64,000 nt of DNA from Mycobacterium vicinigordonae (GTDB taxonomy: Bacteria; Actinomycetota; Actinomycetes; Mycobacteriales; Mycobacteriaceae): contig NZ_CP059165.1 in the NCBI RefSeq assembly GCF_013466425.1, positions 3,038,001 through 3,102,000 of the forward strand, written 5' to 3'. Positions 43,152 through 51,631 of this stretch are shown one piece after another (the stretch's first letter is position 1; every line of letters starts with the position of its first letter). A program made the translations under genes and the position numbers. The notes beneath the pieces were generated by a model. It ran no database searches. It saw nothing but the letters and a program-made list of their open reading frames with translations, and was not told where the DNA came from.

Positions 43152-43933
43152 CACGGATTCCTGAACAGCCTGGGCAGGTTCTTCTGTGACACCGCCCGGG
43201 ACAGCACCGCGGCGAACATCGCACCCTTGCCCACCAGCGCTTGGCGCTTTCCGGCTGCCAAAGCGTCATATCCGCCGCGCGCAACCTCGGCTGGCGACCC
43301 GGCTTTGTTCTTCGCGAACATGTTATGCAGCAGCGACTTTCCGGAGAATTCGTCGATACCACCGGCCTGGGCGAATTTGGTCTGCGTTGCGCCGGGGGTG
43401 AGGCAGGTGACCGTGACGCCATACGGCTTCAGTTCGGCGGCCAGTGCGTAGCTGAACGTGTTGACGTAGGACTTGCTGGCCCCGTAAGAGGCGAAGCGCA
43501 CTGTGGGCACCATGCCCGCTGTCGACCCAACGTTGAGAATCGCGCCGCGGCGCCGTTCCTTCATCTGCCTGCCGAAGAGCATTGATGCCAGCGTCAACGT
43601 GATCACGTTCAGTTCCAACATGTTCGCTACCCGCTCGGGTGACAGGTCGACGGCATCGCCGAAGCAGGCGAACCCAGCATTGTTGATCAGGATGTCGGGG
43701 AACCAGTCGTTGTCCTGACACCACTGCAGCAGGTTGGATGCCGCGTCGGCCTTGGACAGATCCATCTGCAAGGTCTGCAGCCGAGCAGAGCCGAAGCGGA
43801 AGTCTTCACTAAGCGCATCGAGTTCGGCTTGCACCAGACTTACCGCGAGGACCGTTGAGCCGTCCTCCAGGTACAACTTGGTGAACTCTTTGCCGATGCC
43901 CGACCCGGCTCCGGTGATGACGACTTTCTTCAT
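43151..43933 (-). CDS. Short-chain dehydrogenase/reductase
   Basis: 260 residues. Cofactor motif VVITGAGSGIGKEF at residues 4-17, NNAGFACFGD near 88, and active site YxxxK in RFASYGASKSYVNTFSYAL near 155. The C-terminus KNLPRLFRNP is membrane-proximal in related SDRs. AGAAGGA lies ten bases before the ATG. It follows the LDI-like gene by 35 bases and overlaps the CtaG-like gene. A natural role would be oxidation of the alcohol made by the LDI-like protein to an aldehyde, ahead of the aldehyde dehydrogenase two genes on (inference). Confidence 0.9.
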   Translation of the reverse strand: MKKVVITGAGSGIGKEFTKLYLEDGSTVLAVSLVQAELDALSEDFRFGSARLQTLQMDLSKADAASNLLQWCQDNDWFPDILINNAGFACFGDAVDLSPERVANMLELNVITLTLASMLFGRQMKERRRGAILNVGSTAGMVPTVRFASYGASKSYVNTFSYALAAELKPYGVTVTCLTPGATQTKFAQAGGIDEFSGKSLLHNMFAKNKAGSPAEVARGGYDALAAGKRQALVGKGAMFAAVLSRAVSQKNLPRLFRNP

Positions 43934-43968
43934 CCGTTCAATGTCCTTCTGTTAGGCGGCTTCACGCA

Positions 43969-45900
43969 TTAAGCAACGGGCGTCAGCGTGACCACGACGC
44001 GATCGGTTAGATCGACGGGGAAGGCAAGACGTCCGTCTTGGTCTGCTTGCAAGTCGGCCACCGCTTCGTCGTTCAGCGTTCCGCGTACCCGGTATCGACC
44101 GCGCGGGACGAGTCGCTCGACGGCCAGCTGTGCGCGCGTCGGGCCGTCGCCGGGCCGCAGCACCAGGCGAAGATCGGTGCCGTCGGTGCGTGCCGAGGCA
44201 ACCAGTACTTGCGGATAACTCGCTCCGGTGAGCACCGGGCCGCCCAGCACGGCGGCACCCGGCCCGTCGGCGATCAACGCGCGATGTCCGCCAGGCGGAT
44301 TGAACCGGGTCAGTGCCGCCATCGCGTTCATGTTTGTCGAGAGTTCGTCGTACCACAGGGTGCCGTCCGCCTCGGTGGGCGGTAGTTGGCGGTCAAGGGA
44401 TTCCGCCAGTAGGGCATAGAGTTCGGTGTCGCCCATTTCGGCGGCCGCCCACATCACCGGCGCGACTGCGCCGAGGTGAGTTTTGTGGTAGTTACCGGTG
44501 TCAATGGCATCCCAGCCGCGCAGCGCGATCGTCGGTTCGGGCCCATTGGTGTCGACGAACTCCCGTCGCACGATGGTCCAACAGCGTTGTGCAAGTTCGG
44601 GATCGAAAGCGTGCAGCATGCTCGCCAGTCCGCAGTCAGCCACTGTCGAGGTCAGCATTGGGATGGTGATGCCCAGTCGTGCCGACCGGATCGCGGTTAC
44701 CCGTCCGTCCGGGGTAATGAACTCCTCATGCAGCCGCCGACGGAACGCATCGCCGATCGACTCGACGAATCGGGTGCCGTGCAACCTGTCGGACATCATC
44801 AACGTGTTGATGCCCGTCATGTTGCATGCGCTGTAGATCCAGTTCGGCTCGCATGGGAACAGCGTGATGGCTGACCGTTGCATATTGTTGTAGATGGCGG
44901 CGGCGACCATGTCGTGGGTGTAGGGCCAGGTTCGCCGGCCGAGCCGGAAGGGGAGTGCGCCACTGCGGCGGTAGCGGTCGTCGCCGGTGTTCGACTCGTA
45001 CACGCCCAGCATGGTTCCGAGGTATCCCGACAACATGATGTTGTCGCGCTTCATCGGATCCCAGTCCAGGCTGAGGTTTCCCCACGTCTGCTCGAATGCC
45101 CAGTACCGCCAGACCGCCGGTAGCGTCAACTTGTCGATCAGATTCCGCTGTGCGGCAGACAGGTAGCCGTGAAACGACGGTGTGTAGTGCAACTGGGCCA
45201 TCGCAACCGCCCACTGCATGAAATTCAGCTGGTAGCGGATCGCCGACGTCTGGAATTGATCGATCTTAGTAAAGCCGTCGAAAAGGTCCAGCGGCTGCAG
45301 GGCTCGATCGAGTAGCGAGCGCAATGTGGCCAGATCACGGGGCGAAAGTTCCCCCGGCTCAATATCTTTAGGTCGCGGATCAATACGCGGCGCGGTCAAG
45401 AGGTACTGGGCCCGGGTCCGGCCACGGTCCTGTGCATCTCGGAATGCCCTGCGACGGGCCACGGTGCCCGCGACTGCGATGCCGAGTAGGGCGCCGGGAA
45501 CGGCAACGCGGGCGCCGTTCCAGGTCCTACGCCCCCGGATGGCTTGCCTGCGCGCGTCGGCTGCGGCCGCGGCCCACAACAAGGGTGGCAGCGCAATGTT
45601 CCCGGTGCCGAACCACATCGCTAGTGACGTTGCGGAGCCGCCCAGTGCGGCAAGGAACCGTACTGGATTGCGGGTATAGACATACCCGGCGCCCGGCGCC
45701 AGTGCGCCCAGCGCAAGCGCCCGGGTGCCCGGCCGCCTGCTCAGAGTGGAACCGAGTATCGCGGTGGCGGCAAGGACTCCGGCCCCGATTCCGCTGCGGC
45801 GCAGCAGCGCTCGAACCGCAGGGCCGTTCGGCCGGTCCGGCACGCTCAATGGATAACCGATGTCGGTGCGGCGGTCTTCGTTGACCGTCGTGCTGCTCAA
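43969..45900 (-). CDS. Membrane protein with a linalool dehydratase-isomerase-like domain
   Basis: 643 residues from a TTG at 45900 with AGGGAG seven to eight bases upstream; a GTG at 46029 would add 43 residues of poor quality. The N-terminal part has four to five hydrophobic segments. The catalytic domain matches linalool dehydratase-isomerase (LDI) of Castellaniella: DWDPMKRDNIMLSGYLG (LDI: DPIEKENIMYKGHL), CEPNWIYSACN with both catalytic cysteines at the LDI spacing of nine (C350 and C359; LDI C171 and C180), then DRLHGT and MLHAFDPELAQR. The LDI histidine of KGHL is a tyrosine here (SGYL). LDI converts linalool to geraniol or myrcene; this enzyme may isomerise or dehydrate another alkenol. 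Confidence 0.85.
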   Translation of the reverse strand: MSSTTVNEDRRTDIGYPLSVPDRPNGPAVRALLRRSGIGAGVLAATAILGSTLSRRPGTRALALGALAPGAGYVYTRNPVRFLAALGGSATSLAMWFGTGNIALPPLLWAAAAADARRQAIRGRRTWNGARVAVPGALLGIAVAGTVARRRAFRDAQDRGRTRAQYLLTAPRIDPRPKDIEPGELSPRDLATLRSLLDRALQPLDLFDGFTKIDQFQTSAIRYQLNFMQWAVAMAQLHYTPSFHGYLSAAQRNLIDKLTLPAVWRYWAFEQTWGNLSLDWDPMKRDNIMLSGYLGTMLGVYESNTGDDRYRRSGALPFRLGRRTWPYTHDMVAAAIYNNMQRSAITLFPCEPNWIYSACNMTGINTLMMSDRLHGTRFVESIGDAFRRRLHEEFITPDGRVTAIRSARLGITIPMLTSTVADCGLASMLHAFDPELAQRCWTIVRREFVDTNGPEPTIALRGWDAIDTGNYHKTHLGAVAPVMWAAAEMGDTELYALLAESLDRQLPPTEADGTLWYDELSTNMNAMAALTRFNPPGGHRALIADGPGAAVLGGPVLTGASYPQVLVASARTDGTDLRLVLRPGDGPTRAQLAVERLVPRGRYRVRGTLNDEAVADLQADQDGRLAFPVDLTDRVVVTLTPVA

Positions 45901-46222
45901 TGTTGTGCTCCCTGCTGTTGCGCCGGCGGCGGCGACCACCGCGCCGGCGGTGCGGGCGATGCGCGCCCACCGCGGCGTGAGACCTTGCGTAACGCAGACC
46001 CGAAGATGGCTGCCACTAGTACGCAGCACGCCATCAGTGACGCCCGCCGCAATGTGCAGTAACTGAGGTGAAGATGCGATCCCCTAACACCGGCGTTGAC
46101 ACTAGGTCCTGACCAGAGTCTAATACCGACGCAAACCGTCGGCAATAGGTGGGTTGCGTCCATCAGTGCGGCACTGACCACTAAGCTGCTACGAAATGGG
46201 CTACGAAATGGGAAGGAAGTCG
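45901..46222. other. Intergenic region between LDI-like and TetR genes
   Basis: 322 bases with divergent promoters for the LDI operon (-) and the TetR gene (+). The minus-strand frame stays open to 46029 but has non-coding character. A 17-base inverted repeat at 46126-46142 is the only clear element; no TAACCTGGTTA operator is present. Confidence 0.55.
46126..46142. promoter_or_regulatory. Inverted repeat CCGACG-CAAAC-CGTCGG, candidate TetR operator
   Basis: Perfect 6-base arms around a 5-base centre, about 80 bases upstream of the TetR start and some 230 bases from the LDI-like start. Its size and position suit an autoregulatory TetR site that could also control the LDI operon. Confidence 0.45.
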
Positions 46223-46951
46223 ATGATTTCCGACAGTCTCGACGCGGCCCACAACCCTGCGGAGTCCATTGAGCCCCAACGCAAATCGTTGCCCGGACGA
46301 CGGCGCGATCCGGCCATCGACGATAAGATACGGCAGGCCGCGCGAACTTTGTACGCGCGCGAGGGCTGGGCCGGGTTCCACTTCGACGGAGTCGCCAGGG
46401 CGGCCGGAGTCAGTAAGGATGCCGTGTACCGGCGCTATCCCGATGCTCAGGCGCTGTTGCTGGACGCATTGTCGGAATTGACTTTTCCAGTGCTGCAGGA
46501 GGGTAAACCGATCGAGGAGGCGTTGGTCGGCTACGCCTGCGGCGTCTTCTCGTACTTCGCCGGAGGCGACGGATATGCGAACCTGCGCGTGCATGTCGAT
46601 GCTGTGCAATATCCGGAAGTGCTGCAGAAATACCGAGACCGGGTGGTGGAGCCGCAGCTTGCTCGAGCGGTGGCCGTGCTGGAACGTGCCCGTGCACAGG
46701 GCCAGCTGCACCCGGACACTTCCTGTGCGGCAGTGATCGAGGCGCTGGGTGGTGCGGTCATGATTTACGCGCTGGCGTGCGCGCCGTGGCCGGGCGCCGT
46801 CGACGACGAGGAGGCCGGTGTGATCGACACGGCAACCGAGCGCCAGCTGACCGGCTTCGTTCAGCAGATCCTGTACGGACATCTCCGCCTCGACGATCGG
46901 GTTAAATCTTCAACAGGGCCCCGCCGTCGACGGGCAACTGCAACCCGGTGA
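46223..46951 (+). CDS. TetR-family transcriptional regulator
   Basis: 242 residues from the ATG at 46223 with GGAAGGAA upstream; ATGs at 46196 and 46208 are alternatives. Basic lead (LPGRRRDP), then helix-turn-helix GWAGFHFDGVARAAGVSKDA around residues 45-65 and VYRRYP. The C-terminal ligand domain includes RVHVDAVQYPEVLQKYRDRV and ends in a basic RRRRATATR tail. It is divergent from the LDI-headed operon, the usual position of a local repressor. Its last 50 bases overlap the convergent SDR gene. Confidence 0.9.
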   Translation: MISDSLDAAHNPAESIEPQRKSLPGRRRDPAIDDKIRQAARTLYAREGWAGFHFDGVARAAGVSKDAVYRRYPDAQALLLDALSELTFPVLQEGKPIEEALVGYACGVFSYFAGGDGYANLRVHVDAVQYPEVLQKYRDRVVEPQLARAVAVLERARAQGQLHPDTSCAAVIEALGGAVMIYALACAPWPGAVDDEEAGVIDTATERQLTGFVQQILYGHLRLDDRVKSSTGPRRRRATATR

Positions 46952-47744
46952 CGTAGCGAGACTCGTCGGACGCGAGATACACGACCGCATGGGCGATGTC
47001 GTCGGGCTCGACGTAGGGAATCGGCATCGACTGCATGCGGGGCAGTGCCTGCTCGACGTCGGCACGGGTGGGCTCGGACAAATCCTTGCGGAATGCCTTA
47101 TACATCGGCGGGCTGTGCAGCATGTCGGTGTTGCAGTTCGTCGGGTGCACCGCGTTCACCCGGATACCCTGGGCAGCAACCTGTCTCGCGAGTACTACGA
47201 CATACTGGCTGAGGACCTGCTTGGCCAGACCGTAGCCGGCCCCGCCCGGTCCATTGCCCGGATTGTTGACCGCGTTGGGCAGCATCGCCGCCACCGATCC
47301 GGTGGCGATGATCGAGCCTCCCGCCGGCACCCAGGGGAGCGTGACGTGGATGGTGTTGAGGACACCCACGAGGTCGACGTCCACCGCGTCGCAGAACGCT
47401 GACACCGGGTAGTTCGACCCGATCGGGCAGATCCCGGCGTTGGCCACCACCACGTCGATGCGTCCGAACGTATCGACTGCCGCAGCCACCGCATCCTGCA
47501 GCGACACCCGATCACGCACGTCGACGATGGCGGAAACTGCTTGGCGGTTGAATTTCTTTACCAATCGCGCGGTTTCGTGTAGTTCCTCCGGCGTGGCCAT
47601 CGGGTAGCCGACACCGGGAATGTCGGCGCAGATGTCGATTAGGACGACGTCGGCTCCCTCTTCGGCTAGACGTATCGCGTGGTGGCGCCCCTGCCCGCGA
47701 GCGGCGCCCGTGATCAATGCGACCTTGCCCTCGACCCGTCCCAT
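46902..47744 (-). CDS. Mycofactocin-coupled SDR (carveol-dehydrogenase subgroup)
   Basis: 280 residues. The N-terminal signature GAARGQGRHHAIRLAEEGAD is that of the SDR subfamily tied to the redox cofactor mycofactocin, in which NAD stays bound. The insertion after the second strand (GVGYPMATPEELHETARLV) is also typical. Catalytic YxxxK in GAGYGLAKQVLSQY. Members oxidise secondary or terpene alcohols (carveol dehydrogenase of limonene degraders belongs here). Operator site H is 63 bases upstream. It is convergent with the TetR gene, whose end it overlaps by 50 bases. Confidence 0.92.
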   Translation of the reverse strand: MGRVEGKVALITGAARGQGRHHAIRLAEEGADVVLIDICADIPGVGYPMATPEELHETARLVKKFNRQAVSAIVDVRDRVSLQDAVAAAVDTFGRIDVVVANAGICPIGSNYPVSAFCDAVDVDLVGVLNTIHVTLPWVPAGGSIIATGSVAAMLPNAVNNPGNGPGGAGYGLAKQVLSQYVVVLARQVAAQGIRVNAVHPTNCNTDMLHSPPMYKAFRKDLSEPTRADVEQALPRMQSMPIPYVEPDDIAHAVVYLASDESRYVTGLQLPVDGGALLKI

Positions 47745-47807
47745 CGGCAGACTCCCTCCTCTTTCCCGGCCCGCGACGGCTCACCTGGAGCACGAGACCA
47801 AATAGTA

Positions 47808-47818
47808 TTACTTGGTTA
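47808..47818. promoter_or_regulatory. Operator-like site H (TTACTTGGTTA) in a divergent promoter
   Basis: Nine of 11 consensus positions. It lies 63 bases from the SDR start on the left and 13 bases from the CoA-transferase start on the right, where it overlaps a possible -10 (TAGTCT). Confidence 0.6.
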
Positions 47819-47831
47819 GTCTATTGTCAGC

Positions 47832-49079
47832 ATGCAGTCGCAGGAAGGAGTGGCCATCGAAATGCCTGGGGTACTGGACGGCATCCGCGTCGTCGAGCTG
47901 GCGACTTGGGGCTTCGTCCCCTCGGCCGGTGTCGTACTGGCGGACTGGGGCGCCGAGGTGATCAAGGTGGAGCACCCCCAACGCGGCGATCCGATGCGCG
48001 GGCTGGTGAGCGGGGCGTTGACCGCGTCGGGCCAGCACCCGGTCAGCTTTATGTTTCAGACCTTCAGCCGCAACAAGGCAAGCGTCGGAATCGATCTGAG
48101 CATTGACGCCGGGCGGGAGGCGCTGTATCGACTTGTCGCGGGAGCGGATGTGTTCCTCACCAATTACCTGACTCCGGTGCGGCGCAAACTACGCGTCGAT
48201 GTGGACGACCTGACGCAGGTCAACCCTCGCCTGGTGTACGCCCGGGGAACCGGGCTGGGACCCGACGGCAAAGAGGCGGACACCGGCGGCTTCGATCTGG
48301 CCTCGTACTGGTCCCGCGGGGGGGTGGCGTACCTCAGCACAGCGGAAGGCGCGGACTACCCGCCGCCCATGCCGGGCGCGGCCTTTGGTGATCTGCAGGC
48401 AGGGATGTACGCGGCCGGCGGTGTGGCCGGAGCTCTGTTCGCCCGTGAACGAACCGGTGCCGCGCAGCTTGTGGATGTCAGCCTGCTGGGAGCCGCCGCC
48501 TGGGGTACCGCCCCGCACATCGCGGCGTCGTCGATGTTCGACATCGACGCGATGCCGCGCGGCGAACATCACTCGGCGCACAATCCGATCGCCAATACCT
48601 ACCGCACCAGCGACGGCCGCTTCGTGGCGCTCGTGATGCTGGAATCGGACCGGTTCTGGGCTCCGCTGGTCGAACTCATCGGTCGCGGCGATCTGGCGCG
48701 CGATGCGCGTTTCGCCGATGCGGGGGCGCGTAGCGCCAACCGCGCGGCGTGCATCGCCGAACTGGATGCGATCTTTGCGACACGCACCGCCGCAGAATGG
48801 CGAGAGTTGCTCAACCGGCAGCGCGGAGTGTGGGCCATCGTTCAAACGCCAGCGGAAACCCGTTGTGATCCACAAGTTCTGGGCAACGGTTATGTCGCGT
48901 CGATGGATCTCGACGACGAGACGCTGACCGTGTCGATGCCGCCGGTGCAGTTCAACGGTGGCCGGCCCAGTCCGCGTCCAGCCCCGGAACTGGGCGCCGA
49001 CACCGACCGGGTGCTGCTTGAGTTGGGCTACGACTGGGACCAGCTGGTGGAGCTGAAAGTCGAGGGTGCGATCACCTGA
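47832..49079 (+). CDS. CoA-transferase family III (CaiB/BaiF type)
   Basis: 415 residues from the ATG at 47832; an ATG at 47862 behind AGGAAGGAG is a strong alternative giving MPGVLDGIRVVELATW. Family features: VLADWGAEVIKVEHP, FSRNKASVGIDLS, and the catalytic aspartate in PGAAFGDLQAGMYAAGG near 180, which forms an aspartyl-CoA anhydride. It transfers CoA between acids, or racemises 2-methylacyl-CoA in the Amacr branch, which matters in branched-chain and isoprenoid oxidation. The Amacr alternative cannot be excluded by sequence reading. Under site H. Confidence 0.9.
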   Translation: MQSQEGVAIEMPGVLDGIRVVELATWGFVPSAGVVLADWGAEVIKVEHPQRGDPMRGLVSGALTASGQHPVSFMFQTFSRNKASVGIDLSIDAGREALYRLVAGADVFLTNYLTPVRRKLRVDVDDLTQVNPRLVYARGTGLGPDGKEADTGGFDLASYWSRGGVAYLSTAEGADYPPPMPGAAFGDLQAGMYAAGGVAGALFARERTGAAQLVDVSLLGAAAWGTAPHIAASSMFDIDAMPRGEHHSAHNPIANTYRTSDGRFVALVMLESDRFWAPLVELIGRGDLARDARFADAGARSANRAACIAELDAIFATRTAAEWRELLNRQRGVWAIVQTPAETRCDPQVLGNGYVASMDLDDETLTVSMPPVQFNGGRPSPRPAPELGADTDRVLLELGYDWDQLVELKVEGAIT

Positions 49080-49123
49080 CGGGACGCTCGGGACATGGTT
49101 CGTAGCCTACGCGTCTGTTAATA

Positions 49124-49134
49124 TAACCTGGTTA
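49124..49134. promoter_or_regulatory. Operator site I (TAACCTGGTTA), perfect core
   Basis: Perfect core in ATATAACCTGGTTAGTTA, 46 bases upstream of the acyl-CoA ligase start and in the only gap ahead of a four-gene operon. Confidence 0.85.
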
Positions 49135-49180
49135 GTTAATTCTGCGCCGATGTGGCGCGCCCGGCCTGTGAAGGGGATGT

Positions 49181-50698
49181 ATGGGTCTCCCGGAGCAAAT
49201 GCAGGCGAGAATTCAGGCTCGCGGCAAAGAGGCGCTGCTGTGTTACGGCGAGTCGTGGCACAGCAGCGGCGAATTCGGTGCTGTTGCCCGGCGGATCGAC
49301 GAGGCATTGCAGGGCAACGAGATTGGAGCCGGCGTGCCGGTGGGCGTCTACATGCGCAACCGGCCCGGTCCAGTGGCCGCGTTGGCGGTTCTGCTCGCCA
49401 CCCGCAGACCCGTGGTGGTCCTCAACCCGGCGATGCCCGATGCCACCGTCGGCGACGACGTCAGCGCGTTGCGGCCCGCCGCCGTGGTGGCCGACCCTGA
49501 GGAGTGGGGGCGTTCGGAGCTCACGGCGGCCGTCGGCGGAGGAGGGGCACTCGGGTTACAGGTCGATTTCGCCGCAGGCGCTGACCGGGCTGTGCAGGTG
49601 GTGGTGAACCCGATGGCGAGTGCCGAGCATACTGGGGTTGATTTCGGTGTCGCGATGCTCATGCCCACCAGCGGTACAACCGGGCCGCCTAAGCGAATCC
49701 CATTGAGCTACAAAGAGATCGAACATGCGTTGCGTGGCGCGCAGGAGCACTACATGAACGGTAGCGCGCGTGAAGGCAGCGTCCGCGGGGCCGGGATCCA
49801 GATCTGTGCACTACCGCCAACCAACATCAGCGGGGTGTGGGCGCTGGTCACCGCGCTCAGTGGCGGTGGCCGCATCCTGCTACTGGATAGGTTTGAACCA
49901 CAGGCGTGGTCGCAGGCCGTTGCGCAGTACCGGCCACGCTCGGTGTCACTTCCACCGGCGGCCCTGCGGATGATCCTCGACGCCAGCATCCAGCCCGAGA
50001 AACTATCGAGCCTCAAGGCAGTCTGGGCCGGTGCAGCTCCGGTTGGTTCGGATCTGGCCGAGGCTTTCGAAAGGGTTTACGGCTGTCCGGTGCTGCTCAG
50101 CTACGGCGCCACCGAGTTCACCGGCGGGATCACCGGCTGGTCGCTGCGGGACTGGCAGGAGTGGAAAGACACCAAACGCGGCAGTGTGGGCCGCACCCAC
50201 CCCGGAGTGCAGATCTCGGTCATCGACCCCGAGACCGGGGACTTACTCGAGCCGGGACGACACGGCATCCTGCAGGTGCGTTCGGCACAAGCCGCCGGCG
50301 GCGACTGCCAATGGGTGCGCACCAACGATCTGGGCACTATCGACGAAGACGGATTCGTCTGGATCCACGGACGCGCCGACGACGTGATCAATCGCGGCGG
50401 ATTCAAGGTCTTCCCCGCCGAAATCGAGGATTGCCTGGAGGCCCACCCGCAGGTGCGTGAGGCGGTCGCCTTCGGCGTCCCCGACGAGCGGCTCGGCCAG
50501 GTTCCGGTCGCCATGGTGGTGGCTGAGCCGGACGTCAAGCCCGGCGACCTGATCGCCTGGGTGAAAACCCGGTTGCCCGCCTACAAGGCGCCGGTCACGG
50601 TGCGCACCACCGACTCCATCCCGCGCAACTCGGCCATGAAAGTGCTGCGTGAGCAGGTCCGCCAGCAATTCGAAAGCATTGCTGCCCAGCCGAACTAA
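49181..50698 (+). CDS. Acyl-CoA synthetase (AMP-forming ligase)
   Basis: 505 residues, with GAAGGGGA before the ATG. Phosphate loop LMPTSGTTGPPKRI near 165, LSYGATEFTGGITG near 306, WVRTNDLGTIDEDG near 378 and DVINRGGFKVFPAEIE near 400 are present. The last motif PRNSAMKVLREQV replaces the usual P-x-T-x-x-G-K: the catalytic lysine may be K in AMKVLR. A ligase for an acid made upstream in the pathway. First gene of an operon with SDR and MaoC pair, behind site I. Confidence 0.92.
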   Translation: MGLPEQMQARIQARGKEALLCYGESWHSSGEFGAVARRIDEALQGNEIGAGVPVGVYMRNRPGPVAALAVLLATRRPVVVLNPAMPDATVGDDVSALRPAAVVADPEEWGRSELTAAVGGGGALGLQVDFAAGADRAVQVVVNPMASAEHTGVDFGVAMLMPTSGTTGPPKRIPLSYKEIEHALRGAQEHYMNGSAREGSVRGAGIQICALPPTNISGVWALVTALSGGGRILLLDRFEPQAWSQAVAQYRPRSVSLPPAALRMILDASIQPEKLSSLKAVWAGAAPVGSDLAEAFERVYGCPVLLSYGATEFTGGITGWSLRDWQEWKDTKRGSVGRTHPGVQISVIDPETGDLLEPGRHGILQVRSAQAAGGDCQWVRTNDLGTIDEDGFVWIHGRADDVINRGGFKVFPAEIEDCLEAHPQVREAVAFGVPDERLGQVPVAMVVAEPDVKPGDLIAWVKTRLPAYKAPVTVRTTDSIPRNSAMKVLREQVRQQFESIAAQPN

Positions 50699-50719
50699 CG
50701 TAAGGAGGTTCGAATAATC

Positions 50720-51631
50720 GTGGGACAGAACTACTTCCAGGACCGGGTGGTCGTGGTGACTGGCGCCGGTAATGGGCTGGGCCGGGCGCACGCGCTGGCC
50801 TTCGCCGCTGCCGGTGCCGCCGTCGTCGTCAACGACCTCGGCGGAGGCCGCGACGGCAGCGGTGGCTCGGCGGGCCCGGCACAGCAGGTCGTGGACGAGA
50901 TCACCGCCGCGGGCGGACGGGCGGCCGCCAACACCGACGACGTCAGCACCTGGGACGGCGCGAAGGCATTGATCGACCAGGCCGTCGAAGGCTTCGGTGG
51001 CCTGGACGTGCTGGTCAACAACGCCGGCATCCTGCGCGACCGGATGCTGACTTCGATGTCGGAGGCCGAATGGGACGCGGTCATCGCCGTCCATCTCAAG
51101 GGCACCTTCGGTCCAGCCCGCCACGCCGCGGACTACTGGCGCCAGCGCGCCAAGAGCGGGTTGCCCAATGACGCCAGCATCATCAACACCACCTCGCCGT
51201 CGGGTCTGTTCGGTAGCCCGGGACAAACCAACTACGGTGCCGCCAAGGCGGGAATCGCCGGCTTCACCGTGATCGCTGCGATGGAGTTGTGGCGCTACGG
51301 CGTCACCGTGAACGCGGTGGCACCTACCGCGCTGACGCGCCTGACCGACGACCTGCCGGTGGTGCACGAGATGGCTCAGACCGTGGACCTTGCGCCAGAT
51401 GGCGTGTCGCCAGTGGTGCTGTGGCTGGCGGGGCCGACGGCGCGGGAGGTGACCGGTCGCGTGCTGGCGGTGATCGGCGGCACCATCGCGGTGGTGGAGG
51501 GTTGGGCATACGGCCCCGAGGTGCACAGCGACGGGCGCTGGACCCCGCAGCGCCTCGATGCGGTGTTGCCGGACTTGCTGGCCAACGCCGCACCCAATGC
51601 GGACGTGACCGGACATCGGCCAGCCCAGTGA
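50720..51631 (+). CDS. SDR of the multifunctional-enzyme (HSD17B4/FabG-like) type
   Basis: 303 residues from a GTG with AAGGAGG upstream. VVVVTGAGNGLGRAHALAFA at residues 9-28, VVVNDLGGGRDGSGG (the glycine-rich insert of peroxisomal multifunctional enzyme type 2 relatives), NNAGILRDRML, and active site TNYGAAKAGIAGF. This group oxidises 3-hydroxyacyl-CoAs. Followed directly (GTGA overlap) by two MaoC-type genes, so hydration and dehydrogenation are encoded together, as in a split multifunctional enzyme. Confidence 0.92.
   Translation: MGQNYFQDRVVVVTGAGNGLGRAHALAFAAAGAAVVVNDLGGGRDGSGGSAGPAQQVVDEITAAGGRAAANTDDVSTWDGAKALIDQAVEGFGGLDVLVNNAGILRDRMLTSMSEAEWDAVIAVHLKGTFGPARHAADYWRQRAKSGLPNDASIINTTSPSGLFGSPGQTNYGAAKAGIAGFTVIAAMELWRYGVTVNAVAPTALTRLTDDLPVVHEMAQTVDLAPDGVSPVVLWLAGPTAREVTGRVLAVIGGTIAVVEGWAYGPEVHSDGRWTPQRLDAVLPDLLANAAPNADVTGHRPAQ

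Noticed and set aside
45901..46029. N-terminal extension of the LDI-like protein to the GTG at 46029
   Set aside because: No ribosome site and poor composition; AGGGAG before the TTG at 45900 is better, though the longer start is not excluded.
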